Below are positions 57,411 through 64,000 of a DNA stretch of 64,000 nt, one piece after another. The position numbers and the translations under genes are program-made. Numbering within the stretch: the first letter of the stretch is position 1; every line of letters starts with the position of its first letter. Source of the DNA: Desulfurivibrio dismutans (GTDB lineage Bacteria; Desulfobacterota; Desulfobulbia; Desulfobulbales; Desulfurivibrionaceae); the NCBI RefSeq assembly GCF_029210385.1, contig NZ_JARGDQ010000011.1, positions 37,432-101,431 of the forward strand, written 5' to 3'. The notes under the pieces were generated by a model that was not told the DNA's origin, did no database searches, and saw only the letters and a program-made list of their open reading frames with translations.

Positions 57411-58100
57411 ATGGATGCCCGGCTCGCAGCTTTTAATAACCGCCACATCGGCGAACGGGCCTTTCTGGTCGCCAACGGCCCGTCGCTCAACCGCATGGAT
57501 CTGGGCTTTCTGCGGCGGGAAAATGTTATTGGTTTGAATAAAATTTTTCTGGGGCTCAGGAAGTTCAAATTTTACCCCAAGTATTACGTGGCAGTGAACG
57601 AAAAGGTTATTCAGCAAGCGGCGGGAGAAATTAAAAAGCTTAATTGTGTGAAGTTTATCGGTGAACGGGGGGCAGCGTTTGTTCCGGAAGACGCGCTCAC
57701 CTACCATGTTGTTACCCGCAACCGCCAGCAGCGTTTTTATCACGACATCAGCGAGGGGGTTCATGAAGGGTGGACAGTTACCTATGCCGCCCTGCAAATC
57801 GCTTATTATCTTGGCTTTAAGGAAATTATCATCATCGGCCTCGACCACCGCTACCAGTACAGCGGCCAGCCGGATGAAGCCAAACGGCTGGATGGCCCCG
57901 ACCCAAACCATTTTTGCCCGGACTATTTCGGCTACGGCCAAACCTGGGATAACCCAAACCTGGCTCGCTCCGAAGAGTCTTACCGTATTGCGCGGCAGGA
58001 ATACGAAAAAGCGGGCCGACGCATTTGGGATGCCACCGTTGATGGGGCATGTACGGTTTTTGATAAAATCGATTACCGGAAATTTGCCAACCACCGCTAA
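57411..58100 (+). CDS. DUF115 (MptE-like) family protein
   Basis: The 229-residue protein begins like DUF115 members: GERAFLVANGPSLNRMDL, then IGLNKIFLGLRKFKFYPKYYVAVNEKVI, and later TVTYAALQIAYYLGFKEIIIIGLDHRY. Relatives include flagellin or glycan-linked Maf-type transferases and the MptE pterin kinase. In this position a role in sugar transfer is more plausible than pterin chemistry. The ATG begins at the base after the previous stop. Confidence 0.8.
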   Translation: MDARLAAFNNRHIGERAFLVANGPSLNRMDLGFLRRENVIGLNKIFLGLRKFKFYPKYYVAVNEKVIQQAAGEIKKLNCVKFIGERGAAFVPEDALTYHVVTRNRQQRFYHDISEGVHEGWTVTYAALQIAYYLGFKEIIIIGLDHRYQYSGQPDEAKRLDGPDPNHFCPDYFGYGQTWDNPNLARSEESYRIARQEYEKAGRRIWDATVDGACTVFDKIDYRKFANHR

Positions 58101-58155
58101 ACGGGGCACAAATTAAGGGTTGTCAAACCAAAAAATACTGCTATCTTGATCGGCC

Positions 58156-58863
58156 ATGCAAAAAGACCATACACTCCAGAAAATAATCGCTTTACTGCCC
58201 ATGAAAGGCAATTCCGAGCGGGTGCCAAACAAAAACATCCGCTCATTTGCCGGCAAACCTCTGTATCACCGGGTGGCGGCAACCCTTGAGGCCTGTTCCC
58301 GCATCGACACCATTGTCATCAACACCGATAGCGACTTTATCGCCGAAGACGCCACCCGCCACTTCTCCAAGGTGCAAATCATCCGCCGTCCCCCGGAGTT
58401 GCAGGGTGATTTCGTGCCGATGAACGACATCATCGCCTACGACCTGGCCAACACCTCCGGCCGGCACTACCTGCAAACCCACAGCACCAACCCTTTGCTT
58501 ACCCAGGAGACCCTGGAAGCCGCCATCGAGCGTTATTTCAGTGTTCTCAATGAGTACGACTCAATCTTCTCCGTTACCCGCCACCAAACCCGGCTTTACT
58601 GGGAATCCGGCGAGCCGGTAAACCACAACCCGGCCGAACTGCTGCGAACCCAGGACTTACCGCCGCTTTTTGAAGAAAACTCCAACTTTTTCATCTTTTC
58701 CCAAAAGTCATTCGCGGCCGCCGGCAACAAAAGAATCGGCCTCAAGCCGCTGATGTACCCCATGGATAAACTGGAAGCAGTGGATATCGACGAGGAAGTC
58801 GATTTCCGCCTGGCCGAAGCGCTCTACTTGATGCGTGCCGAGGAAACCGACCATGCAGCTTAG
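58156..58863 (+). CDS. acylneuraminate cytidylyltransferase family protein
   Basis: The 235-residue protein has the nucleotide-binding motif LLPMKGNSERVPNKNIRSFAGKPL and further family segments (INTDSDFIAED, QTHSTNPLLTQETLEAAI, EAVDIDEEVDFRLAE). Members use CTP to activate acidic sugars such as sialic acid or Kdo-like acids. Given the phosphonate operon 16 kb upstream, CMP-activation of a phosphonate or of a hydroxy acid is also possible. It overlaps the aldolase gene by 11 bases. Confidence 0.9.
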   Translation: MQKDHTLQKIIALLPMKGNSERVPNKNIRSFAGKPLYHRVAATLEACSRIDTIVINTDSDFIAEDATRHFSKVQIIRRPPELQGDFVPMNDIIAYDLANTSGRHYLQTHSTNPLLTQETLEAAIERYFSVLNEYDSIFSVTRHQTRLYWESGEPVNHNPAELLRTQDLPPLFEENSNFFIFSQKSFAAAGNKRIGLKPLMYPMDKLEAVDIDEEVDFRLAEALYLMRAEETDHAA

Positions 58864-59638
58864 GAAACGCCTGCGCCAAGGTCACCCGGTAATCGGCTCC
58901 TGGCTCAACACCGCCAGCCCCATCGCCGCCGAACTGATGGCTACGGCAGGCTTCGACTTTCTCACCGTGGATATCGAACACTCGGCGGTGGACCTGCCCC
59001 AGGCCCAGGCCCTTTTCCAGGCCATCAAGGCGGGCAACCTCGCCTGCGCCCCCCTGGCCCGGCTGGCCGGCAACGTCTATGCCGACACCAAGCGTTTTCT
59101 CGATGCCGGGGCCGCCGGGGTGATCGCACCTTTCATCAACACCGGCGATCAAGCCCGGGAACTGGTCCGAGCCGTCAAATACCCTCCTCAAGGAATGCGC
59201 GGAGTCGGCTACTGCCGGGCCAATGATTACGGCCTGCACCTGGAACGCTCGGTGGCCCAAGCCAACGAGCAAACCTTTGTCTGCGTGCAGATCGAACATG
59301 CCGACGCCCTGGCCAACCTGGACCAGATCTTTGCCGTTGCAGGCATTGACGCCGCCATCATCGGCCCCTACGACCTCAGCGCCTCCATGGGGATCACGGC
59401 CCAGTTCGACCACCCCGAAATGCGAGCCGCCACCAAGCACATTTTGGCTGCCTGCCAAAAACACGGCATTGCCCCGGGCATCCACGTGGTCCAACCCGAA
59501 CCGGCCGAAGTAGTGGCCCGCCTGCAGGAAGGCTACCGCTTTATCGCCTACAGCCTGGATATCACCATGCTGCTAAGAGCAAGCCTGACCGGCCTGGAGC
59601 AAATCAAAACCCAATACCCCACCGGGGAGGAAGTATGA
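58853..59638 (+). CDS. HpcH/HpaI family aldolase
   Basis: The 261-residue protein matches HpcH/HpaI class II aldolases: IGSWLNTASPIAAELMATAGFDFLTVDIEHSAVDL, RLAGNVYADTKRFLDAGAAGVIAPFI and GPYDLSASMGI. These enzymes join or split pyruvate-type substrates with aldehydes to give 4-hydroxy-2-oxo acids. In a glycan operon it may build the carbon chain of an acidic residue. The start chosen is ATG 58853; GTG 58835 is also open. The stop overlaps the next gene by four bases. Confidence 0.92.
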   Translation: MQLRKRLRQGHPVIGSWLNTASPIAAELMATAGFDFLTVDIEHSAVDLPQAQALFQAIKAGNLACAPLARLAGNVYADTKRFLDAGAAGVIAPFINTGDQARELVRAVKYPPQGMRGVGYCRANDYGLHLERSVAQANEQTFVCVQIEHADALANLDQIFAVAGIDAAIIGPYDLSASMGITAQFDHPEMRAATKHILAACQKHGIAPGIHVVQPEPAEVVARLQEGYRFIAYSLDITMLLRASLTGLEQIKTQYPTGEEV

Positions 59639-60552
59639 ACACCGTTCTTATAACCACCTCTTCATTCGCCGTGGATTCACCCGCACTGCTCAAACAACTT
59701 GAAGCAAGCGGCCTGCAAGTGGTGCTGAATCCCTTAAAAAGAAAACTCACCGAAGAAGAAGCAACCAACCTGCTGCAACAGCATAAGCCGGTGGGCATGA
59801 TCGCCGGGGTTGAACCCCTTACCCGCTCGGTGCTAGCCGCCGCCGACGGCCTGCGGGCGATCTCCCGCTGCGGCATCGGCCTGGATTCGGTGGATCTGGC
59901 CGCGGCCAAGGAGTTGGGCATCACCGTAACCAACACCCCGGACGCCCCCACCGTCCCCGCCGCCGAATTGGCCCTGGGCCTGATCCTCTCCCTGCTGCGC
60001 GGCATTCCCGCTTCGGACAGCGGCATCCGCCAGAGCCGCTGGGTGCGCCCCATGGGCCGCCTGCTTCAGCACAAAACCGTGGGCATCGTCGGCTGCGGCC
60101 GGATCGGCTCCCGGCTGGCCAAGATGCTTTCTTCCATGGAATGCCGGGTGCTGGGTGGCGACCCCGCCTGTCCGGTGAACGACCATTTTGAACTGGTGGA
60201 GCTGGAAAAACTGCTTGCGGAAGCGGATATTATCTCCCTGCATTTACCCTATACCGCCCAAACCCACCATTTTATGGACGCCAAACGCCTGGCCATGATG
60301 AAACCGGGGTCATACCTGATCAACGCCGCCCGGGGCGGTCTGGTGGATGAAGACGCCCTGTACCAGGCCCTGCAATCCGGCCACCTGGCCGGTGCCGCCC
60401 TGGATTGTTTCGAACAGGAACCCTACCAGGGGCCGTTAACCGAACTGGAAAACGTGGTGCTCACCGGTCATGTCGGTTCCTATGCCCGGGAAGGCCGGGT
60501 CAGAATGGAAGAGCAGGCAGTGGAAAACCTCATCCGGGAGTTGCAGTCATGA
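59635..60552 (+). CDS. D-isomer-specific 2-hydroxyacid dehydrogenase
   Basis: The 305-residue protein has the NAD-binding motif VGIVGCGRIGSRLAKML (near 142) and the catalytic segments SRCGIGLDSVDLAAA, INAARGGLVDEDAL and GHVGSYARE. Members reduce 2-oxo acids or oxidise hydroxy acids. The usual catalytic His in the LTGHVGS motif is present. Following an aldolase, it could reduce the 2-oxo acid formed there. It overlaps the epimerase by four bases. Confidence 0.93.
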   Translation: MNTVLITTSSFAVDSPALLKQLEASGLQVVLNPLKRKLTEEEATNLLQQHKPVGMIAGVEPLTRSVLAAADGLRAISRCGIGLDSVDLAAAKELGITVTNTPDAPTVPAAELALGLILSLLRGIPASDSGIRQSRWVRPMGRLLQHKTVGIVGCGRIGSRLAKMLSSMECRVLGGDPACPVNDHFELVELEKLLAEADIISLHLPYTAQTHHFMDAKRLAMMKPGSYLINAARGGLVDEDALYQALQSGHLAGAALDCFEQEPYQGPLTELENVVLTGHVGSYAREGRVRMEEQAVENLIRELQS

Positions 60553-61463
60553 AAATCCTGGTCACCGGCGGTTCCGGCTTCTTGGGCAGTCATGTGGCCG
60601 ATGCCCTGAGCGAGGCCGGTCACCAGGTTACCATCTTCGACCGGCAGGAATCCCCCCATCGCCGGCCCGAACAGGAAATGGTCATCGGCGATTTGATGGA
60701 CCAGGAACTGCTCCACCGGGCAACAGCCGGCCACGACGTGGTTTATCACTTTGCCGGCATCGCCGATATCGACGAATGCGCCCAACGCCCCACCGATACC
60801 GCCCGGATCAACGTCCTGGGCACCGTGCAACTGCTGGAAGCCTGCCGCCAGGCGGCGGTGCAACGCTTTGTCTTTGCCAGTTCCGCTTACGTGTTCAGTG
60901 ATTCCGGCTACTTTTACCGCAGCAGCAAACGGGCCTGCGAATCCTTTATCGATGATTACGCCAACCTCTTCGGCCTGAAATACACCTGTCTGCGCTACGG
61001 CTCTCTCTATGGCGAACGGGCCGACGAAAACAACAGCATCTTCCGCCTGCTCCGCCAGGCCGTCCAGGAAGGCAAGATCACCTACCGGGGCCAGGGCGAT
61101 GAACTGCGGGAGTTCATCCACGTGCGGGACGCGGCCAAAAGCAGCGTCGAAATTCTTAAGCCGGAATATGAAAACAGCCACATCATCCTTACCGGCAACG
61201 AGAAGATGCGCTACCTGGAACTGCTGGAGATGATCAAGGAGATCCTCGGCCACCGGATCACCATCGAGACCATTCCTTCGGAACGCAAAGCCCATTACAA
61301 AATAACCCCTTACAACTTCAGCCCCAAGCTGGGGAAAAAGCTGGTGGCCAACCCCCATATCGACATGGGCCAGGGCCTGTTGTTGTGCATGGCCGATATT
61401 TACGAACGAAACCCCGGCAAACACGATGAATCCGGTCTGGTGGTGAACAATGGGCAAGATTAA
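60549..61463 (+). CDS. NAD-dependent epimerase/dehydratase
   Basis: The 304-residue protein is an extended short-chain dehydrogenase with TGGSGFLGSHVADAL (residues 6-20). The active-site Tyr appears in SDSGYFYRSSKRACE, near the end of a Ser-Tyr-Lys-like arrangement. It probably modifies a nucleotide sugar. The frame is open upstream but ATG 60549 starts at the conserved MKILVTGG. It overlaps the dehydrogenase before and the HAD gene after. Confidence 0.92.
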   Translation: MKILVTGGSGFLGSHVADALSEAGHQVTIFDRQESPHRRPEQEMVIGDLMDQELLHRATAGHDVVYHFAGIADIDECAQRPTDTARINVLGTVQLLEACRQAAVQRFVFASSAYVFSDSGYFYRSSKRACESFIDDYANLFGLKYTCLRYGSLYGERADENNSIFRLLRQAVQEGKITYRGQGDELREFIHVRDAAKSSVEILKPEYENSHIILTGNEKMRYLELLEMIKEILGHRITIETIPSERKAHYKITPYNFSPKLGKKLVANPHIDMGQGLLLCMADIYERNPGKHDESGLVVNNGQD

Positions 61464-62094
61464 GTGGCAGGCGGTTTTTTTTGATTTTGACGGGGTGATT
61501 CTGGATTCCGTAGATGTTAAAACCAGGGCTTTCGCCGCCCTGTTCCGCCAGTATGGCCCGGAGATCGAGCATGCGGTGGTGGACTACCACCTGGCCAATG
61601 GCGGGGTTTCCCGGTTTGAAAAGTTTAAATATTATTACCGCCACCTGCTGCAAAAGCCCATCACCCAAGAAGAGCTTGATGATTTGAATCGGGAGTTCAC
61701 CCGACTGGCCCTTGAGGGGGTGTTGGCGGCCCCTTATATCGACGGAGCAATGGAAACCCTGGAGTGTCTCAGGCAGCATAAAGTCCCCGCCTTCGTTGTA
61801 TCGGGAACACCCCATGAGGAGATGCAATTTATTGTCGAGCATAGGAACCTGACTTCATATTTTCATGAAGTGCATGGCTCCCCTCGGGAAAAACATGAGA
61901 TTGTTAAGGACATCGCCTCACGGTATTCTTATCGCTTGCAAGATTGTCTGTTTGTTGGGGATGCAATGACGGATTATGATGCTGCCCAGGCTTGCGGGAC
62001 TGATTTTATGGGAATTTATTCGGGAAGTAACCCACCTTTTCCTAAAGGAACGATGCTTTTGGAACGGGTTATGATTACAGAGAATCGCCAATGA
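61450..62094 (+). CDS. HAD-superfamily phosphatase
   Basis: The 214-residue hydrolase has motif I FFDFDGVILDS, motif II VVSGTP and motifs III/IV DCLFVGDAMTDYDAA. It is of the phosphoglycolate-phosphatase-like branch with a helical cap. In the operon it may remove a phosphate from a sugar-acid intermediate. It overlaps the epimerase by 14 bases and the next gene by four. Its base composition is lower in GC than the upstream part of the operon. Confidence 0.92.
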   Translation: MGKIKWQAVFFDFDGVILDSVDVKTRAFAALFRQYGPEIEHAVVDYHLANGGVSRFEKFKYYYRHLLQKPITQEELDDLNREFTRLALEGVLAAPYIDGAMETLECLRQHKVPAFVVSGTPHEEMQFIVEHRNLTSYFHEVHGSPREKHEIVKDIASRYSYRLQDCLFVGDAMTDYDAAQACGTDFMGIYSGSNPPFPKGTMLLERVMITENRQ

Positions 62095-62771
62095 AGCACC
62101 CCATCTATCACCGCATGTTCGGCTACAACCTTGGCCTGCTACCCAATCCGCAGCTCGCCGTACTCGAACATGGCGTTACCACCATCGATCAGGCCCGCCA
62201 GAAAAGTGGTGCCACCATCGGCTACCCCGGCTGGGGGCTCATTTACCACCTGCTGCTTGCGCACCTGGACCGCAACCGCGAAGAAATAATCATCGAAACC
62301 GGCACCAACTGGGGCTGCACCACCATTGTCCTTGCCCAAGCGCTCATCGACGCCGGATGCCGGGGCCGCGTTCTCACCTTTGAACTCGACCCAGACAATG
62401 CCAGCCGCACCCAGGCTAACCTGACCGCTGCCAACGTGGCTAGTCGCGTCGAACTCCATCTCGGCGATAGCCGGCAGACCCTGCCCAAAGCACTGCAAGA
62501 TATCAGCGGGATTCGCCTCGCCTTTCTCGACGCTTCGCACCTCTACCACGACGTCAAGCAGGAATTTGAGACCGTACTGCCCAAACTCAGCGACGACGCC
62601 CTGGTCATCTTCGACAACACCTACCGTATCGCCGACGAAGGCGAAGATCAGCGCGTCAACGGCTTCCTGCGCGACATGCCCGCGCTCTATGGCGGCAACC
62701 TGGTCAACATGGAATTTGTCTCGTGGTATACGCCGGGGTTGGCTATTTGGCAGAAGCAGGGGGTGTTATGA
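62091..62771 (+). CDS. class I SAM-dependent methyltransferase (CmcI/Methyltransf_24-like)
   Basis: The 226-residue protein has motif I IIIETGTNWGCTTIVLA, acidic-loop VLTFELDPDNASRT, and IRLAFLDASHLYHDVKQEF followed by LVIFDNTYR, a metal-dependent-like arrangement. It resembles CmcI/MT24 enzymes that modify sugars or small molecules. It overlaps its neighbours by four bases on each side, so it belongs to the glycan operon. Confidence 0.85.
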   Translation: MKHPIYHRMFGYNLGLLPNPQLAVLEHGVTTIDQARQKSGATIGYPGWGLIYHLLLAHLDRNREEIIIETGTNWGCTTIVLAQALIDAGCRGRVLTFELDPDNASRTQANLTAANVASRVELHLGDSRQTLPKALQDISGIRLAFLDASHLYHDVKQEFETVLPKLSDDALVIFDNTYRIADEGEDQRVNGFLRDMPALYGGNLVNMEFVSWYTPGLAIWQKQGVL

Positions 62772-63733
62772 TCCCGGCAAATAATCTTGATGAGATTGCA
62801 AGTGCAAACCACTTGACGGAGAAAGAGAAGCACCATTTTAAGAATTACCACGCCAAAGTCGAGAAATGGCGCAAATCACATTACCTTCTCTATCCACAGC
62901 AGGTGCATATCGAAACGCAAGCCGTATGCAACGCAAAGTGTACCTTCTGCCCCCACACCCGGATGAAGCGCACTGGCACGCGGATGTCGGATGAGCTGAT
63001 TGCCAAGGTCATTGACGATCTGTGTGAAATCCCAAGCAGTGTACCGTTCAATGTCTGCCCATTCAAAATCAGCGATCCGCTACTCGACAATCGCCTTTAC
63101 GACATTATCGGCATGGTCGAAGAAAAACTGCCAAGTGCGAGCGTCTGGCTTGCTACCAACGGCGCAGGGCTGACCGAAAGCAGTATACTAAAACTCGCTG
63201 CGGCCAAAAGACCACTGGACCTGACTATCTCTTTAAACGATCACCGGCGCGAGGTTTACGAAGAAGAGATGGGCATCCCCTTTGAGCGCACTGTGACCAA
63301 TCTCAGGGTGCTTTACAAAAAGATGGTCAGTGGTCAATTCCCCCATCGCGTAGCCATCGGTCGAGTGAGCGGCAAACGGGAAGATGATCACGCTTTCATT
63401 CAGTGGGTCAAAGCCCAGTTCCCCGCATTCAAGGTAATGATTAAACCAGCGGGAAACTGGGCTGGAGAAGTAACAAGCCGAACCCACAGCCAAGTATTAC
63501 CCATCGGCTGTACCTCGTGGTTTCAGGTTTCTATCACTGCTACAGGCGATACTGCGCTCTGTTGCATGGATGGATTTGGAGAGGTGAATCTGGGAAATGT
63601 GAAGTTTATGAGTGTACTTGATATCTATAACAGCTCAACTCATCGAAAATACAGAGAAGGTGCTATGACGAGACGCGATGTGGCACCATGTTCGAGGTGC
63701 ACGCACCCGGAAACGTGTGGGGAAACGGTGTGA
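62768..63733 (+). CDS. radical SAM protein with SPASM-like C-terminus
   Basis: The 321-residue protein has the radical SAM motif CNAKCTFC (near 59-66) in HIETQAVCNAKCTFCPHTRM. A C-terminal cysteine cluster follows (GCTSWFQVSITATGDTALCCMDG and CSRCTHPETCG), typical of auxiliary iron-sulfur SPASM/twitch domains. Such enzymes perform dehydrogenation, epimerisation or cross-linking; the substrate is unknown. ATG 62768 overlaps the methyltransferase stop. It ends the operon and is relatively AT-rich. Confidence 0.9.
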   Translation: MIPANNLDEIASANHLTEKEKHHFKNYHAKVEKWRKSHYLLYPQQVHIETQAVCNAKCTFCPHTRMKRTGTRMSDELIAKVIDDLCEIPSSVPFNVCPFKISDPLLDNRLYDIIGMVEEKLPSASVWLATNGAGLTESSILKLAAAKRPLDLTISLNDHRREVYEEEMGIPFERTVTNLRVLYKKMVSGQFPHRVAIGRVSGKREDDHAFIQWVKAQFPAFKVMIKPAGNWAGEVTSRTHSQVLPIGCTSWFQVSITATGDTALCCMDGFGEVNLGNVKFMSVLDIYNSSTHRKYREGAMTRRDVAPCSRCTHPETCGETV

Positions 63734-63862
63734 TGGCGGTACAAGTGCGGATAAATAATTGTGGTCTGTCCCGAATGGCGCTAGTTTAAGCTCTTTTTAT
63801 ACAATAAACCACCTGAAAATATTGGCTAAAATTGGTATATTTGCCAATGCGAAATACAAAAA

Positions 63863-64000
63863 ATGCAATGCCAATGCTTCCAGGATTTCATCTGCGGACT
63901 CTGCGTCGAAAACCACGCTCATCCCAGCAGAAACTTGCCCAAAAAAATAGCTCTGCTGAAGCAAAAGTCTTTCAAGCAGATCGGTGAGCTCTTTGAAAAG
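63863..64000 (+). CDS. possible transposase N-terminus (IS4-like), partial
   Basis: A frame open from 63830 to the window edge reads, from ATG 63863, QCFQDFICGLCVENHAHPS and then LLKQKSFKQIGELFEK. This resembles the N-terminus of IS4-type transposases (helix with Ser, Gln and LF). Upstream, CCCGAATGGCGCTAG at 63768 could belong to the element's end. Only 46 codons are visible, so the call is tentative. The stretch 63734-63862 is AT-rich and has no gene. Confidence 0.35.
   Translation, partial: MQCQCFQDFICGLCVENHAHPSRNLPKKIALLKQKSFKQIGELFEK

Overview
The window is a GC-rich bacterial chromosome segment. The most likely source is a deltaproteobacterium (Desulfobacterota), perhaps near the Desulfobulbales. 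That is an inference from the mix of a PurS-PurL fusion, sigma-54 two-component regulation, a CHASE2 cyclase, a MauG-type cytochrome and a phosphonate/surface-glycan locus. No rRNA or phylogenetic marker settles it.

Layout. (1) 1-10,150, minus strand: a housekeeping run read as purL(PurSL) > YhaM-like HD nuclease > holB > ricT > metG > unknown > yggT > divIVA > DUF167 (cut by the window edge). (2) 10,524-23,032, plus strand: tRNA-Gly(CCC), then rimP-nusA-infB-rbfA-nrnA-truB-rpsO-pnp, an M16 peptidase and a metallo-beta-lactamase-fold hydrolase. (3) 23,127-27,011: a sensor kinase and sigma-54 response regulator (minus), divergent from a secreted DUF4168 protein that has a well-formed -24/-12 promoter. 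(4) 27,069-36,979: a GGDEF/EAL protein and di-haem peroxidase (minus), divergent from a TPR/beta-barrel outer-membrane protein, a FecR-domain protein with a TbpB-like C-terminus, and a CHASE2 adenylate/guanylate cyclase. (5) 37,230-42,857: a phosphonate operon (PEP mutase with a cytidylyltransferase-like domain, phosphonopyruvate decarboxylase, phosphonoacetaldehyde reductase) followed by a coiled-coil protein and an FkbM-type methyltransferase. (6) 42,890-55,900: an accessory island of small cassettes (four-helix-bundle protein, two PIN toxin-antitoxin pairs, AbiE, Fic, DUF4143 ATPase, an AlbA_2 regulator split by an IS66 element, an orphan HTH antitoxin) separated by tracts of a degenerate CCCCTTG heptamer. 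(7) 55,929-63,733: a tightly overlapping surface-glycan operon (methyltransferases, DUF115 protein, CMP-sugar-type cytidylyltransferase, HpcH/HpaI aldolase, hydroxyacid dehydrogenase, epimerase, HAD phosphatase, radical SAM). The window ends at the start of a probable insertion sequence.

Three repeat systems stand out. First, a 108-bp nested palindrome occurs in several intergenic spaces with compensating changes in its stems, and has entered holB in frame, partly duplicated, adding about 75 residues to DNA polymerase III delta-prime. Second, arrays of dissimilar back-to-back hairpins sit just before rimP and just before nusA. Third, heptamer tracts lie at nearly every cassette and gene-fragment boundary in the island; one is translated inside a methyltransferase gene. 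Three near-identical copies of an internally deleted ATPase gene, and a 116-bp direct duplication around the IS66 copy, show that the island has been actively recombining.

The phosphonate operon and the glycan operon either side of the island probably cooperate to build a phosphonate- or acid-decorated surface polymer; this is inference.
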